This document shows positions 1 through 7,716 of a DNA stretch of 64,000 bases, in pieces (position 1 is the first letter of the stretch; each line of letters begins with the position of its first letter). The notes beneath the pieces were generated by a model that saw only the letters and a list, made by a program, of their open reading frames with translations, did not search any database and was not told the DNA's origin. The translations under genes were made by a program, and so were the position numbers. The stretch spans positions 2,605,957-2,669,956 of the forward strand of contig NZ_JAMOFV010000006.1 of the NCBI RefSeq assembly GCF_023656515.1, given 5' to 3'. Source of the stretch: Clostridium swellfunianum (GTDB lineage: Bacteria; Bacillota; Clostridia; Clostridiales; Clostridiaceae).

Positions 1-2
1 CC

Positions 3-479
3 TCAAGCAGTTCATCAAGCTCTAAATCTTCATCCAGCGGTTTAAAATCTGGAAGCTTCAGTACACCAAAAGCAATGCCTGGAAGTTCCAGCTCCAGCAC
101 AAAGAGTTCAGGGAGCTCTAGCAGCTCTTCAAGCTCAAGTTCTTCAAAATCATCTTCTGGAGGTTTTAAATCTGGAAGCTACAGTACTCCAAAGACAATG
201 CCAGGAAGCTCTAGCTCCGGCAGTTCAAGCTACTCTGGAAGCGGTACTACCACAACACCTAATTATAATTCAGGTGGTACAAAGCGGAGTATTTTACCAA
301 TACCTATACCTATTCCATGGGGTACCACTAGACACTACAATTCCCCATTTGGAGGCTATTACAGCGGGCCTGGTAATTTTGTAGGAAGTTTGGTATCAGG
401 ATTTGTAAAACTTATAATACTAATCATAGTAATAGCTGTAATTATAAGAATAATTAAAAATAATAAAAGAAGATTCTAA
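3..479 (+). CDS. serine-rich repeat membrane-anchored protein (5' partial)
   Basis: The reading frame is open from the left edge, so the true start lies outside the window; the ATG at 75 is internal. The product is dominated by Ser/Gly/Lys low-complexity sequence with two copies of a 41-residue unit containing the block KSGS-(F/Y)-STPK-(A/T)-MPGSS. It ends in a Pro-Ile-rich stretch, one hydrophobic segment (about 20 Ile/Val/Leu residues, rich in LIILIIVIAVII) and a basic tail KNNKRRF. This fits a C-terminally anchored membrane protein with a flexible, probably extracytoplasmic or surface, Ser-rich region. It lies 15 bp upstream of a PspA homologue and is probably co-transcribed with it, so a role in envelope stress is plausible. 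I do not recognise a named family. Confidence 0.75.
   Translation, partial: SSSSSSSKSSSSGLKSGSFSTPKAMPGSSSSSTKSSGSSSSSSSSSSSKSSSGGFKSGSYSTPKTMPGSSSSGSSSYSGSGTTTTPNYNSGGTKRSILPIPIPIPWGTTRHYNSPFGGYYSGPGNFVGSLVSGFVKLIILIIVIAVIIRIIKNNKRRF
39..222 (+). repeat. in-frame 123-bp tandem repeat in the Ser-rich gene
   Basis: Unit 1 begins at 39 (GGTTTAAAATCTGGAAGC) and unit 2 at 162 (GGTTTTAAATCTGGAAGC), exactly 123 bp or 41 codons apart. The first 60 bp of the units are nearly identical, with mostly silent changes. More copies may lie upstream of the window. Confidence 0.8.
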
Positions 480-494
480 AGGAGGATTTTAACA

Positions 495-1145
495 ATGGGA
501 GTATTCAACAGAATTTCAAACATTTTTAGGGCAAAGGTAAACAACGCAATAGACGATATGGAGAATCCAATCGAGCTATTAGACCAAAAAATCAGGGATA
601 TGGAGGAAAGCTTAAACAACGCTAAACTTTCTTCAGCTCAAATTTTAGGCAATGTTCATGAAATTGAAAAGAAAATGGAAAAAGCTGAAGCTGAATCAAA
701 GGATTATGATGCTAAAGTTAAACTTGCTATGAGCAAGGGTAATGAAGAACTAGCTAAGAAGGCTCTTGAAAAGAAGCTCGAAGCTGACAAAAGCTATGCA
801 AGCTTAAAAGCTAGCTATGAGGATGCTCGTGCTAAGGCTGAGGCTATAAAAACTAAGCTTAGAGATCTTGATGAAGAAATCGAAGAAGCAAGAAGATACA
901 GAGATGAAGCTGCTGCAAGATTTAACAATGCCGAGGCAACTGGTAAGGTTAATGAGATACTTGCAAATGTAGACACAAAAAATAACAAAATTAATATGGA
1001 TGATATTGAAAGAAAGATTCAAAAGAAAGAAGCTTATGCAGAGGGTCTTGGTGAATTAAGAGAAGATAATTCCCTTGAAGATGAATTTAAGAAGCTTGAA
1101 GAAGTTGACCTTGATGAAGAATTAAAGAAATATAAGCAGCAGTAG
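495..1145 (+). CDS. pspA: PspA/IM30 family membrane-stress protein
   Basis: The 216-residue protein is almost entirely charged alpha-helical coiled coil, starting MGVFNRISNIFRAKVNNAID and followed by ENPIELLDQKIRDMEESL, the hallmark N-terminus of PspA/IM30/Vipp1 proteins. The N-terminal amphipathic helix binds stressed membranes; family members form ESCRT-III-like rods that maintain membrane integrity. The length matches the family (about 220). A strong AGGAGG ribosome binding site lies at 480-485. The gene sits between a membrane-anchored Ser-rich protein and a Cys-rich cytosolic protein, with 15 bp and 8 bp gaps, implying a three-gene unit ended by the terminator at 1872. No PspF or Lia regulator is visible in the window. 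Confidence 0.9.
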   Translation: MGVFNRISNIFRAKVNNAIDDMENPIELLDQKIRDMEESLNNAKLSSAQILGNVHEIEKKMEKAEAESKDYDAKVKLAMSKGNEELAKKALEKKLEADKSYASLKASYEDARAKAEAIKTKLRDLDEEIEEARRYRDEAAARFNNAEATGKVNEILANVDTKNNKINMDDIERKIQKKEAYAEGLGELREDNSLEDEFKKLEEVDLDEELKKYKQQ

Positions 1146-1153
1146 GGTGAAGC

Positions 1154-1807
1154 ATGGGTAGAGCAGAAGATTTCCTAAAGCGTGAAAGAGAGCGATATGG
1201 TAAGGTCTATGTAGACCTTACCTACGCTGTAGACAATGTATCTCCTTTTATAGAAAAAGAACAGCTCAATAAGAGAAAATACGTTACAAAGCTTCCAGTT
1301 TTAAAAAAATATATCGATCTTGTTGAGTCGGCTGAAAGAGAAGTTAATAAGAAGGGCGGCTTCCTAAGCTTTTTTAATGATGATAAATATATTGACCTTC
1401 TGAATTCTTATAAGCATGACAATGCAGATGCTATAAATCAATTGGAGCACTGCAGTAAGTGTGTTCACATAAATTGCACTGAAGATAAGTTTGATGGCTG
1501 CCTTGGCTGCAGGGAAAACTCAAGGATAGCATACTGCGACCATGAAAAGATTAATGTTACTTTTCATGATAATTGGATACTGCCTTTAAATAACGATAGA
1601 ACAGGCGAAGTTGATAAATTTAAGGTGTTAGCAACCCTGCAGGATGTTTCTAAAGATCAAAAATACATCATCATTGAAAATCTTAGAACTGATGAAAAAT
1701 TCGTTCTTTACTATTATCCTGGGTTGTCTGAAGACAGCTATGGTGAAATTACTGACGCTGAAGAGTTTGATTATGTCGTTTCTACGTATCAAAGTGTAGA
1801 AGAATAA
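1154..1807 (+). CDS. Cys-rich hypothetical protein, DUF1292-like C-terminus
   Basis: This 217-residue soluble protein follows pspA by 8 bp. The N-terminal half is helical and charged. A central cysteine/histidine cluster at about residues 98-130 (CSKCVHINC, GCLGC, YCDHE) could bind zinc or an Fe-S cluster. The C-terminal 70 residues are beta-rich and acidic (VLATLQDVSKDQKYIIIENL ending in EEFDYVVSTYQ), resembling DUF1292-type small domains. No signal peptide or membrane segment is present. Co-transcription with pspA suggests a partner in the stress response, but function is unknown. Confidence 0.7.
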   Translation: MGRAEDFLKRERERYGKVYVDLTYAVDNVSPFIEKEQLNKRKYVTKLPVLKKYIDLVESAEREVNKKGGFLSFFNDDKYIDLLNSYKHDNADAINQLEHCSKCVHINCTEDKFDGCLGCRENSRIAYCDHEKINVTFHDNWILPLNNDRTGEVDKFKVLATLQDVSKDQKYIIIENLRTDEKFVLYYYPGLSEDSYGEITDAEEFDYVVSTYQSVEE

Positions 1808-1871
1808 AGAATAATACCAACCACGGGTTTTCAATCACCTTGTCTTTTTACGGTAGTGATAAATTCAACAG

Positions 1872-1916
1872 AAAAAATCACGTGTGATTTTTACAGCAAT
1901 TCACACGTGATTTTTT
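1872..1916. terminator. bidirectional rho-independent terminator
   Basis: The 16-bp stem AAAAAATCACGTGTGA / TCACACGTGATTTTTT has a 13-nt loop and T-runs on both strands. It lies between the convergent PspA operon and the beta-lactamase-like gene. Confidence 0.9.
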
Positions 1917-1955
1917 CGTTTATTATAAAACTTATATATTGAAATAGTGGCCTCT

Positions 1956-3299
1956 TTATTTTTTCAATTGCGTCTCATATACCATCTTGGAAACCTGTGC
2001 TATCTTTTCAGCTGAACTCGGTAATCCATCCACATACATAACAAAAATATACGGCTTGTCCGCAAACACTATACCTACATCATTTGTATATGAGCCATAG
2101 TTACCTATTTTATGTGCTACAATATTTTTTGGAACATATTTGTCAATTCTATCATGAAATACAGTTTGCTTCATAACGCTTATTAGATGAGCATTGTACT
2201 TGTCCCCTTTATTCTCATAAAGCTTTTTTAATAGTCTAAACTGAATTTCCGGAGTTGTCTTATTGCTTGTAGAATCTACATTGGTTATGCCTGTCATTCT
2301 TAGAACAGCTTTTCTTACGGCCTGAGTACCTCCAAGTCGTCGTGAAATCATATTTGTTGCTATATTATCTGAATGTGTTATAGCTAAATCTAATAATTTC
2401 TGTACTTCAATAGGATTCTTAAGGGTGGTATTTACCTGTCCTTGCAATATTCCAGTACCACCTTCATACATATTGCTATCATATTTTAAGCCTTCATTCA
2501 AATTTAAGGTTCCTGCTCTTATGCTATCATAAGCAACCATATTCATCCCAACCTTATATGTGCTGGCTGCTATGCATACCTTGTTTTCATTTATAGCTAT
2601 CTTTTCACCACTTGCCAGATCATAATAAACAAAACCTACTTTGCTTATCCCATTTCCAAGATAGGATTTTATTCTTTCCTCTAAAGGTAAGTTTGCAAGT
2701 TGCTTGTTTTTTTCCTCAAGAGCTTTTTGTTCTTCTGCACGTATAGCATCATAATTACGTATATCTTTAATGCCTGCTAAAGCTTTTTCTGTTGACTTAG
2801 TATAACTGCCAGTCTTCTCTATGCCATGTTCTGATTGAAATAATTCTATTGCTTTTCTGGTTCCAGGTCCATAACTTCCATCTACACTAAGTGTATATCC
2901 TGCATTAAACAGCTTTTTTTGAAGTTCTAAAACGCTTGTCCCTTTATCGCCCACCTTAAGTAAGGTTGTTTCATCTTTTACTGCAGGTGTCACAATTTCT
3001 TTAGTATCATTCTCCTGAGAATTTTGCGATGTATTGTTTTCTTTACTCTCTGTTTCAGCTTTCTCGCTTTCTGATGAATTACTTTCCTCAGACTTTTGGC
3101 TTTGTGATGCACTGTCTTCTTCAGGCTTATCATCTTGAGATACATTATTTTCTTGCTTATTTGTTTGCAGTTTTTGATTTTGCGTTACCACTGTATTATT
3201 TGTGTTTGCTACATTTTGTCCTTGTTTGCATCCTCCAAGTACAAAGACAAACATAGTAAGTCCCAGTGTAATACACATTACTAGTTTTTTGCTTTTCAT
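1956..3299 (-). CDS. lipoprotein: peptidoglycan-binding + class A beta-lactamase-fold serine hydrolase
   Basis: Domain order: an N-terminal lipoprotein signal peptide with lipobox LGGC; a low-complexity linker of about 90 residues rich in Asn/Gln/Ser/Glu; a PG_binding_1 domain (residues ~115-175, with VLELQKKLFNAGY and DGSYGPGTRKAIELFQ); and a beta-lactamase2-like domain. All three serine-hydrolase motifs are present: SxxK as STYK, SDN in THSDNIATN, and KIG in the KTG position (HKIGNYGS). It may hydrolyse beta-lactams or act on peptidoglycan; the PG-binding module favours a wall-associated role. The start is either ATG at 3299 or TTG at 3305, both behind AGGGGGA. The gene is monocistronic. 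Confidence 0.85.
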   Translation of the reverse strand: MKSKKLVMCITLGLTMFVFVLGGCKQGQNVANTNNTVVTQNQKLQTNKQENNVSQDDKPEEDSASQSQKSEESNSSESEKAETESKENNTSQNSQENDTKEIVTPAVKDETTLLKVGDKGTSVLELQKKLFNAGYTLSVDGSYGPGTRKAIELFQSEHGIEKTGSYTKSTEKALAGIKDIRNYDAIRAEEQKALEEKNKQLANLPLEERIKSYLGNGISKVGFVYYDLASGEKIAINENKVCIAASTYKVGMNMVAYDSIRAGTLNLNEGLKYDSNMYEGGTGILQGQVNTTLKNPIEVQKLLDLAITHSDNIATNMISRRLGGTQAVRKAVLRMTGITNVDSTSNKTTPEIQFRLLKKLYENKGDKYNAHLISVMKQTVFHDRIDKYVPKNIVAHKIGNYGSYTNDVGIVFADKPYIFVMYVDGLPSSAEKIAQVSKMVYETQLKK

Positions 3300-3559
3300 T
3301 TTCAAGTTGTCCCCCTGTTATAATAAAGTGTATTGAAAATAATAAATATTTTTATCTCACTCTATTATAGCAGTTATTTTTATTATAAATAGTAACTTAT
3401 AGCAACTATTTCTAGCATTACTAACAGGAAATATAGATAAAAAAAGACTTTCCACCTTGCATACTCTATTATTTTATTAGATTTTATGCCATCAAAACCG
3501 CTTAGCAGGGAATTAAAAAATTAAGCTTCAAATTAAAAACACCGTTTTTAGTTTGAATA

Positions 3560-3586
3560 TTCAAAGCAAGTTGAAAATAGTATAAT
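3560..3586 (+). promoter_or_regulatory. candidate promoter in the 390-bp divergent intergenic region
   Basis: TATAAT at 3581-3586 is preceded by TTCAAA at 3560-3565 with a short 15-bp spacer, upstream of the DUF523/DUF1722 gene. The rest of the 3300-3689 gap is AT-rich and I see no ORF or strong hairpin in it. Confidence 0.3.
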
Positions 3587-3689
3587 GGTACTTATGATAG
3601 CACAGAATAAAATTAATATTTAAAAAACTTCTAGGGATGTAAGTATTGCTAATGCCTAGAAGCCTAAAATTGATATGAGAGGATTAAAG

Positions 3690-4646
3690 ATGGATATTTC
3701 AAAACCAACCATAGTTGTAAGTAGATGTCTTGGCTTTGACAAATGCAGATATAATGGCGATATGATTCCAGATAGATTTGTTAAAAAGCTTGGAAACTAT
3801 GTTAATTACATAACTGTTTGTCCTGAAGTGGATATTGGTCTATCCATACCAAGAGAAACTATCAGGCTTGTTTCTGAAAATGATGAAATAAAACTATTTC
3901 AGCCTTCAACCAACAGAGAGCTTACAAATGAAATGAGTGCTTTTACTGATGAATTTCTCTCCTCACTTCCACAAGTCCACGGCTTTATTTTAAAAGGGCG
4001 TTCTCCTTCCTGTGGAACTAAGGATGTTAAAATTTATTTAGGCAGGGAAAAAGCTGTTGGTTCAATAAAAGGTTCAGGTCTTTTTGGAAAAGCTGTCGTT
4101 GAAAGGTTTCCTGCCGCAGCTGTAGAAGAAGAAGGCAGACTTACTAATTTTAAAATTCGAGAACACTTTTTAAGCAAACTCTTTATGTTTTTTAAGCTAA
4201 GTGAAATAGAAAAGTCAAATTCATTAGCAGAACTGGTTAAATTTCAAAGCGATAACAAATATCTTCTTATGGCTTACAATCAAAAGGAACAAAAGCTTTT
4301 AGGAAGAATAGTTGCAAATAAGGATGGCAAAAACTTTGATACTATTGTTAAGGAATATAAAGAACACTTAGTATTAGCCTTTGCTAGAGCCCCAAGGTAC
4401 ACTAGTATAATAAATGCACTTCAGCACATATTTGGGTATTTTTCAGAAGAGCTTTCACAAAGTGAAAAAAATTTCTTTTTAGAAACCTTAGAAGGATATA
4501 GAGCTAATAAGGTACCCTTGAGTGTATTAATTCACATGCTTAAAGGTTACGCCATTGAATATAATCAGCCTTATATACTACAGCAGACAATATTATCACC
4601 TTATCCAGAAGAACTAGTAGATCTAAGCGACTCTGGTAAGGAATAA
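3690..4646 (+). CDS. DUF523-DUF1722 fusion protein (YbgA-like)
   Basis: The N-terminal DUF523 domain (residues ~7-150) carries the conserved Cys pattern SRCLGF-x3-CRYNG, TVCPEVDIGLSIPRE and KGRSPSCGTKDV. The C-terminal DUF1722 domain spans about 180-300 (KYLLMAYNQKE to HIFGYFSEELS). The same fusion occurs in E. coli YbgA, and the conserved cysteines suggest a metal or sulfur-linked role, but the activity is uncertain. The start is ATG at 3690, with GAGAGGA six bases upstream; an ATG at 3675 lacks a ribosome binding site. It stands alone and ends at the hairpin at 4655. Confidence 0.85.
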   Translation: MDISKPTIVVSRCLGFDKCRYNGDMIPDRFVKKLGNYVNYITVCPEVDIGLSIPRETIRLVSENDEIKLFQPSTNRELTNEMSAFTDEFLSSLPQVHGFILKGRSPSCGTKDVKIYLGREKAVGSIKGSGLFGKAVVERFPAAAVEEEGRLTNFKIREHFLSKLFMFFKLSEIEKSNSLAELVKFQSDNKYLLMAYNQKEQKLLGRIVANKDGKNFDTIVKEYKEHLVLAFARAPRYTSIINALQHIFGYFSEELSQSEKNFFLETLEGYRANKVPLSVLIHMLKGYAIEYNQPYILQQTILSPYPEELVDLSDSGKE

Positions 4647-4654
4647 ATAAAAAT

Positions 4655-4718
4655 ACGGAATTTCATGAAGTTGGCTTATATTTCTATATAGCTTACCTCC
4701 AACAAATTCCGTTCTTTA
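4655..4718. terminator. terminator hairpin
   Basis: The outer stem ACGGAATTT (4655-4663) / AAATTCCGT (4704-4712) is followed by TCTTTAATTTT, with an inner GTTGG/CCAAC pairing. It lies between convergent genes. Confidence 0.75.
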
Positions 4719-4764
4719 ATTTTATATATCTGTTATCACTAGTAAAAATGATTTTTCTCTTTTG

Positions 4765-5487
4765 CTAAACCTTTCTAAATACCCTCATTCGATATGCATT
4801 CAAGGCAGTTTCACCAAGTTTATCCATAAGTTTATAGTTTGCATACGCCCCAACTACAGCACCAATTCCAGGCACCAACTGCATAAGTTTTGCTAAATCT
4901 ATATAATCTCTATATTCCTGCTGGAAGGTCCTCCAATCAAAATCATTCATATCCATAGGAAGACTGTGAACGTAATTCTCCCAGTTCTCCATTTGATAAT
5001 ATAGCTCCACCTGTCTTTGTCTACTTGAAAAAGCTAACTGAAAAACAAATAGAATATAAAGTCTTTCTCTATAATCCCTCACATCAAAACCATAAATGGA
5101 AGCTGTATCAAACAAAAACTTCATTTTCAAGCTAAGCAAAAGCGGAAAATCAGCCAAGCCTAGTAGTATTCCACCTGCCCCTGTACCAGCTCCTTCAACA
5201 ACTGCAGCTTTCCTATAAAAGTTTAATCTATCTAAAACCTGTCTTTCTCTTTCTTCTAATGATGCTTCTACTAACGGCTGCCTTGTTATATATTCAGAGC
5301 CTATAATTACTGTCTTAGATATATTTTTAATAGTTTCTGTTATTACCCTGTGAGCCTTTTCAGGTATAAGATTATTTGTTTTTCTTTGAATACCTTTTGT
5401 CATTTTATTTATTATGGAAGGCTTTTTTGAAATTTCTCTCTGCCATTTTTTCATCTCCTGCAGAGCATGCTCTTCATATATATTCAT
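4765..5487 (-). CDS. EcsC family protein
   Basis: The 240-residue protein matches the EcsC family in layout. It has a basic helical N-terminus, then a Gly-rich amphipathic segment (VVEGAGTGAGGILLGLADFP) leading into LLLSLKMKFLFDTASIYGFD, and a second Gly-rich helix PGIGAVVGAYANYKLMDKLGETA near the C-terminus. In Bacillus, EcsC is encoded with the EcsAB ABC transporter, but no such genes are nearby here. The Gly-rich helices suggest peripheral membrane association. The biochemical role is not established. The start is ATG at 5487 behind AAAGGAATG. Confidence 0.8.
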   Translation of the reverse strand: MNIYEEHALQEMKKWQREISKKPSIINKMTKGIQRKTNNLIPEKAHRVITETIKNISKTVIIGSEYITRQPLVEASLEERERQVLDRLNFYRKAAVVEGAGTGAGGILLGLADFPLLLSLKMKFLFDTASIYGFDVRDYRERLYILFVFQLAFSSRQRQVELYYQMENWENYVHSLPMDMNDFDWRTFQQEYRDYIDLAKLMQLVPGIGAVVGAYANYKLMDKLGETALNAYRMRVFRKV

Positions 5488-5692
5488 AGCTTCATTCCTT
5501 TCATTTATGTTTCTTTCCGATTTTTATAGTATATGTAGATAAGCTTAATATTAAAAACAAAATATATCAATTAATTATTACTTAAAATTTTATAAACTCT
5601 TCAAATAAGCTGTATCAATATTTTAAACCATTCATAATATATAATGGTATGAATTTTTAGTCGTTAAGCAAGAGGAATAAAAGGAGGGTTTT

Positions 5693-6886
5693 ATGTTCTC
5701 TTTTAAAAATAAATTAGATCATAACCTTAAAGCAGCAATAGCTAGTAATAATTACAAGCATTATAGAGTAATAATCCATTGCAAAAGTTTAAGAGAAAAT
5801 ATAGAAATCAAAATAAAATCCTATAAGGCGGAACTTATTCGTTCTATACCCTCAATAAACTGTATTAGTGCAAATTTATCAGCAAGTGCTATAGAAAGGC
5901 TTTTAGAGCATCCAGAAGTCTCATTTATAGGCTTTGATAACACTGCTCTTTTATGCGGCAGCAGTGTATTAAGCGCAAATGGTATAGCTTTTCAAGAAAG
6001 ATATAAACTTACAGGAAGAGGTGTTGGAATTGGCCTTATAGACAGCGGAACATATCCTCATACAGATCTTTCAAGTCCAAGCAGCAAGGTAAAAAAATTT
6101 ATTGATATAATTAGTAATATTAAATACCCTTATGATGATAATGGGCATGGTACCTTTATGAGCGGCATTATATGCGGTACAGGTATTGCTTCTAAGGGTA
6201 TGTATAGGGGAATTGCAGAAAATAGCCATCTATACTCAGTTAAAGCCTTTAACAGTATTGGCAGGGGTTTTGTATCAGATATTCTATATGGTCTAGAATT
6301 AATTCTAAATGAAAGCCAGGAATATAATATAAAAGTTATTTGCCTTCCGTTTGAACTTCTAGATCATAACAGCTTTACTATATCTCTGTTTAGTAAAATG
6401 TTCGATATGGCATTGAAAAAAGGAATAGTAGTTGTTGTTCCTAGTGGTAACAGCGGCAGCAAAGAAAGTTCAATAAAAGGGATTGCTATTCTATCCAATT
6501 GTATAACTGTTGCTGGTCTAGATACTAGAGGAGGCATTAAGCCCTATGTTCACTCCTCTGCAGGACCTTACGGAAAACTTGAAAAACCAGATCTTGCTGC
6601 TGCTTGTGTTGATATCTGCTCACTAAACACAAATAAGGATTATATTTCCCAAAGAAACGGAACAAGAGTATACGCTTATCCGCTAGAGCATCCTTACACT
6701 ACTTATTCCGGCACCTCCTGTGCAGCTGCTTTTATAAGTGGCGTATGTGCAATGTTATTTGAAAATAACCCTGAACTTCAATTTAAAGATGTTCTTGCTC
6801 TTCTCAAAGTATCCTGCAAGCTTCTAGATATGTTTAAGTGGTCTCAAGGATCAGGGATGATCGATATAAGCAAGCTTTTACCTTAA
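5693..6886 (+). CDS. intracellular-type subtilisin-like serine protease (peptidase S8)
   Basis: The catalytic triad is complete: Asp in GIGLIDSGTYPHTD, His in DDNGHGTFMSG, Ser in YSGTSCAAAFISG. The oxyanion Asn is in VVVPSGNSGS. About 85 N-terminal residues form an I9-like prodomain (YRVIIHCKSL to HPEVSFIGFD). There is no signal peptide, so the enzyme probably acts in the cytoplasm or in spore compartments. At 397 residues it is shorter than the germination Csp proteases and lacks a jellyroll insertion. Start ATG at 5693 with AGGAGGG upstream. The preceding 205 bp hold no other gene. Confidence 0.9.
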   Translation: MFSFKNKLDHNLKAAIASNNYKHYRVIIHCKSLRENIEIKIKSYKAELIRSIPSINCISANLSASAIERLLEHPEVSFIGFDNTALLCGSSVLSANGIAFQERYKLTGRGVGIGLIDSGTYPHTDLSSPSSKVKKFIDIISNIKYPYDDNGHGTFMSGIICGTGIASKGMYRGIAENSHLYSVKAFNSIGRGFVSDILYGLELILNESQEYNIKVICLPFELLDHNSFTISLFSKMFDMALKKGIVVVVPSGNSGSKESSIKGIAILSNCITVAGLDTRGGIKPYVHSSAGPYGKLEKPDLAAACVDICSLNTNKDYISQRNGTRVYAYPLEHPYTTYSGTSCAAAFISGVCAMLFENNPELQFKDVLALLKVSCKLLDMFKWSQGSGMIDISKLLP

Positions 6887-6941
6887 AGAGTGTTATTTTA
6901 TTTGTAAATAGGGCAACAATATAGATGAGAAAATATGTATA

Positions 6942-7105
6942 AACTAAGGCGATTAAAGTTCTGAATAAACTTTAACGAAGAACTTGCGAGCATGAGCAAG
7001 GTTAAACTTCCTAATGGGTTTACTAAAGGTTAATCCTGCGGAGGCTATCCCTATTAGGCACCCAAGTGCATAGTTGCTCAGCGCTTTCTACTGAAAGGAG
7101 AAAAC
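6942..7105 (+). promoter_or_regulatory. structured RNA leader upstream of ferritin (unidentified)
   Basis: The 220-bp gap between the protease and ferritin contains several successive stems: TTAAAGTT 6953-6960 / AACTTTAA 6968-6975 (8 bp); CTTGC 6983-6987 / GCAAG 6996-7000; CCTAATGGG 7010-7018 / CCCTATTAGG 7049-7058, enclosing CCT-GCGG-AGG; GCAC/GTGC around 7058-7069; and TCAG 7078-7081 / CTGA 7091-7094 just before the AAAGGAG site. TTGCTCA (7074-7080) can also pair with TGAGCAA (6993-6999), competing with the second hairpin. It is locally GC-richer than its flanks and codes for nothing evident. I do not recognise the class. It may be a cis-regulatory leader or a separate small RNA. Confidence 0.6.
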
Positions 7106-7108
7106 CAG

Positions 7109-7624
7109 ATGTTAAGTGAAAAACTTGTAGAGCTTATTAACAAGCAAATTAATTACGAATTCTTCTCAGAGCATGTTTATCTGGCTATGGCTGCCTATTG
7201 CGCAGATGAAGACCTTGACGGCTTTGCTAATTTTTTTAGAATTCAGGCAGAAGAGGAAAGATTTCATGCTATGAAATTATTTGACTATGTAGTAGAAATG
7301 AATCAAAGGGTTATAATCAAAAATTCACCAGAACCAAGAAATGATTATGAATCCGTATTACAGGCCTTCAAAGCAGGACTGGAGCATGAAAAATCAAATA
7401 CTAAAAATATATATTCCATAGCTGATGTAGCCATGGAAGAAAGAAACCATGCGACTATAAGTTTTTTGAAGTGGTTTATTGACGAACAGGTTGAAGAAGA
7501 GGCTCTTATGAACTCAATAATTAAAAAGCTTGAGCGCATAGGAAATGACAGTGCAGCACTTTACATGCTTGATACTGAGCTAGCTACAAGAGCCTTTACT
7601 CCACCAATAGATACAACAGCGTAA
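7109..7624 (+). CDS. ftnA: non-heme ferritin
   Basis: The 171-residue four-helix-bundle iron-storage protein has the usual bacterial ferritin length. Ferroxidase-site residues are visible in ELINKQINYEFFSEHVYLAM (Glu17), AEEERFHAMK (Glu50, His53) and VAMEERNHATISF (Glu of helix C), with the helix D region FIDEQVEEE. It oxidises and stores iron in a 24-mer. The start ATG at 7109 follows AAAGGAG directly downstream of the structured leader, so expression may be controlled at translation. The gene ends at a strong bidirectional terminator. Confidence 0.95.
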   Translation: MLSEKLVELINKQINYEFFSEHVYLAMAAYCADEDLDGFANFFRIQAEEERFHAMKLFDYVVEMNQRVIIKNSPEPRNDYESVLQAFKAGLEHEKSNTKNIYSIADVAMEERNHATISFLKWFIDEQVEEEALMNSIIKKLERIGNDSAALYMLDTELATRAFTPPIDTTA

Positions 7625-7641
7625 ATTAAACGTTAAAAAAT

Positions 7642-7716
7642 AAAAAGAAGCATGAAGAACTAAATGTCTAATTATTTGAATCAAAACAACATTTAATTCT
7701 TCATTCTTCTTTTTTA
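7642..7716. terminator. bidirectional terminator between ferritin and M23 peptidase
   Basis: The left arm AAAAAGAAG..ATGAAGAAcTAAATGT pairs with ACATTTAATTCTTCAT..CTTCTTTTTT. T-runs on both strands serve the convergent genes. Its arm sequence recurs at 14711-14767. Confidence 0.85.
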
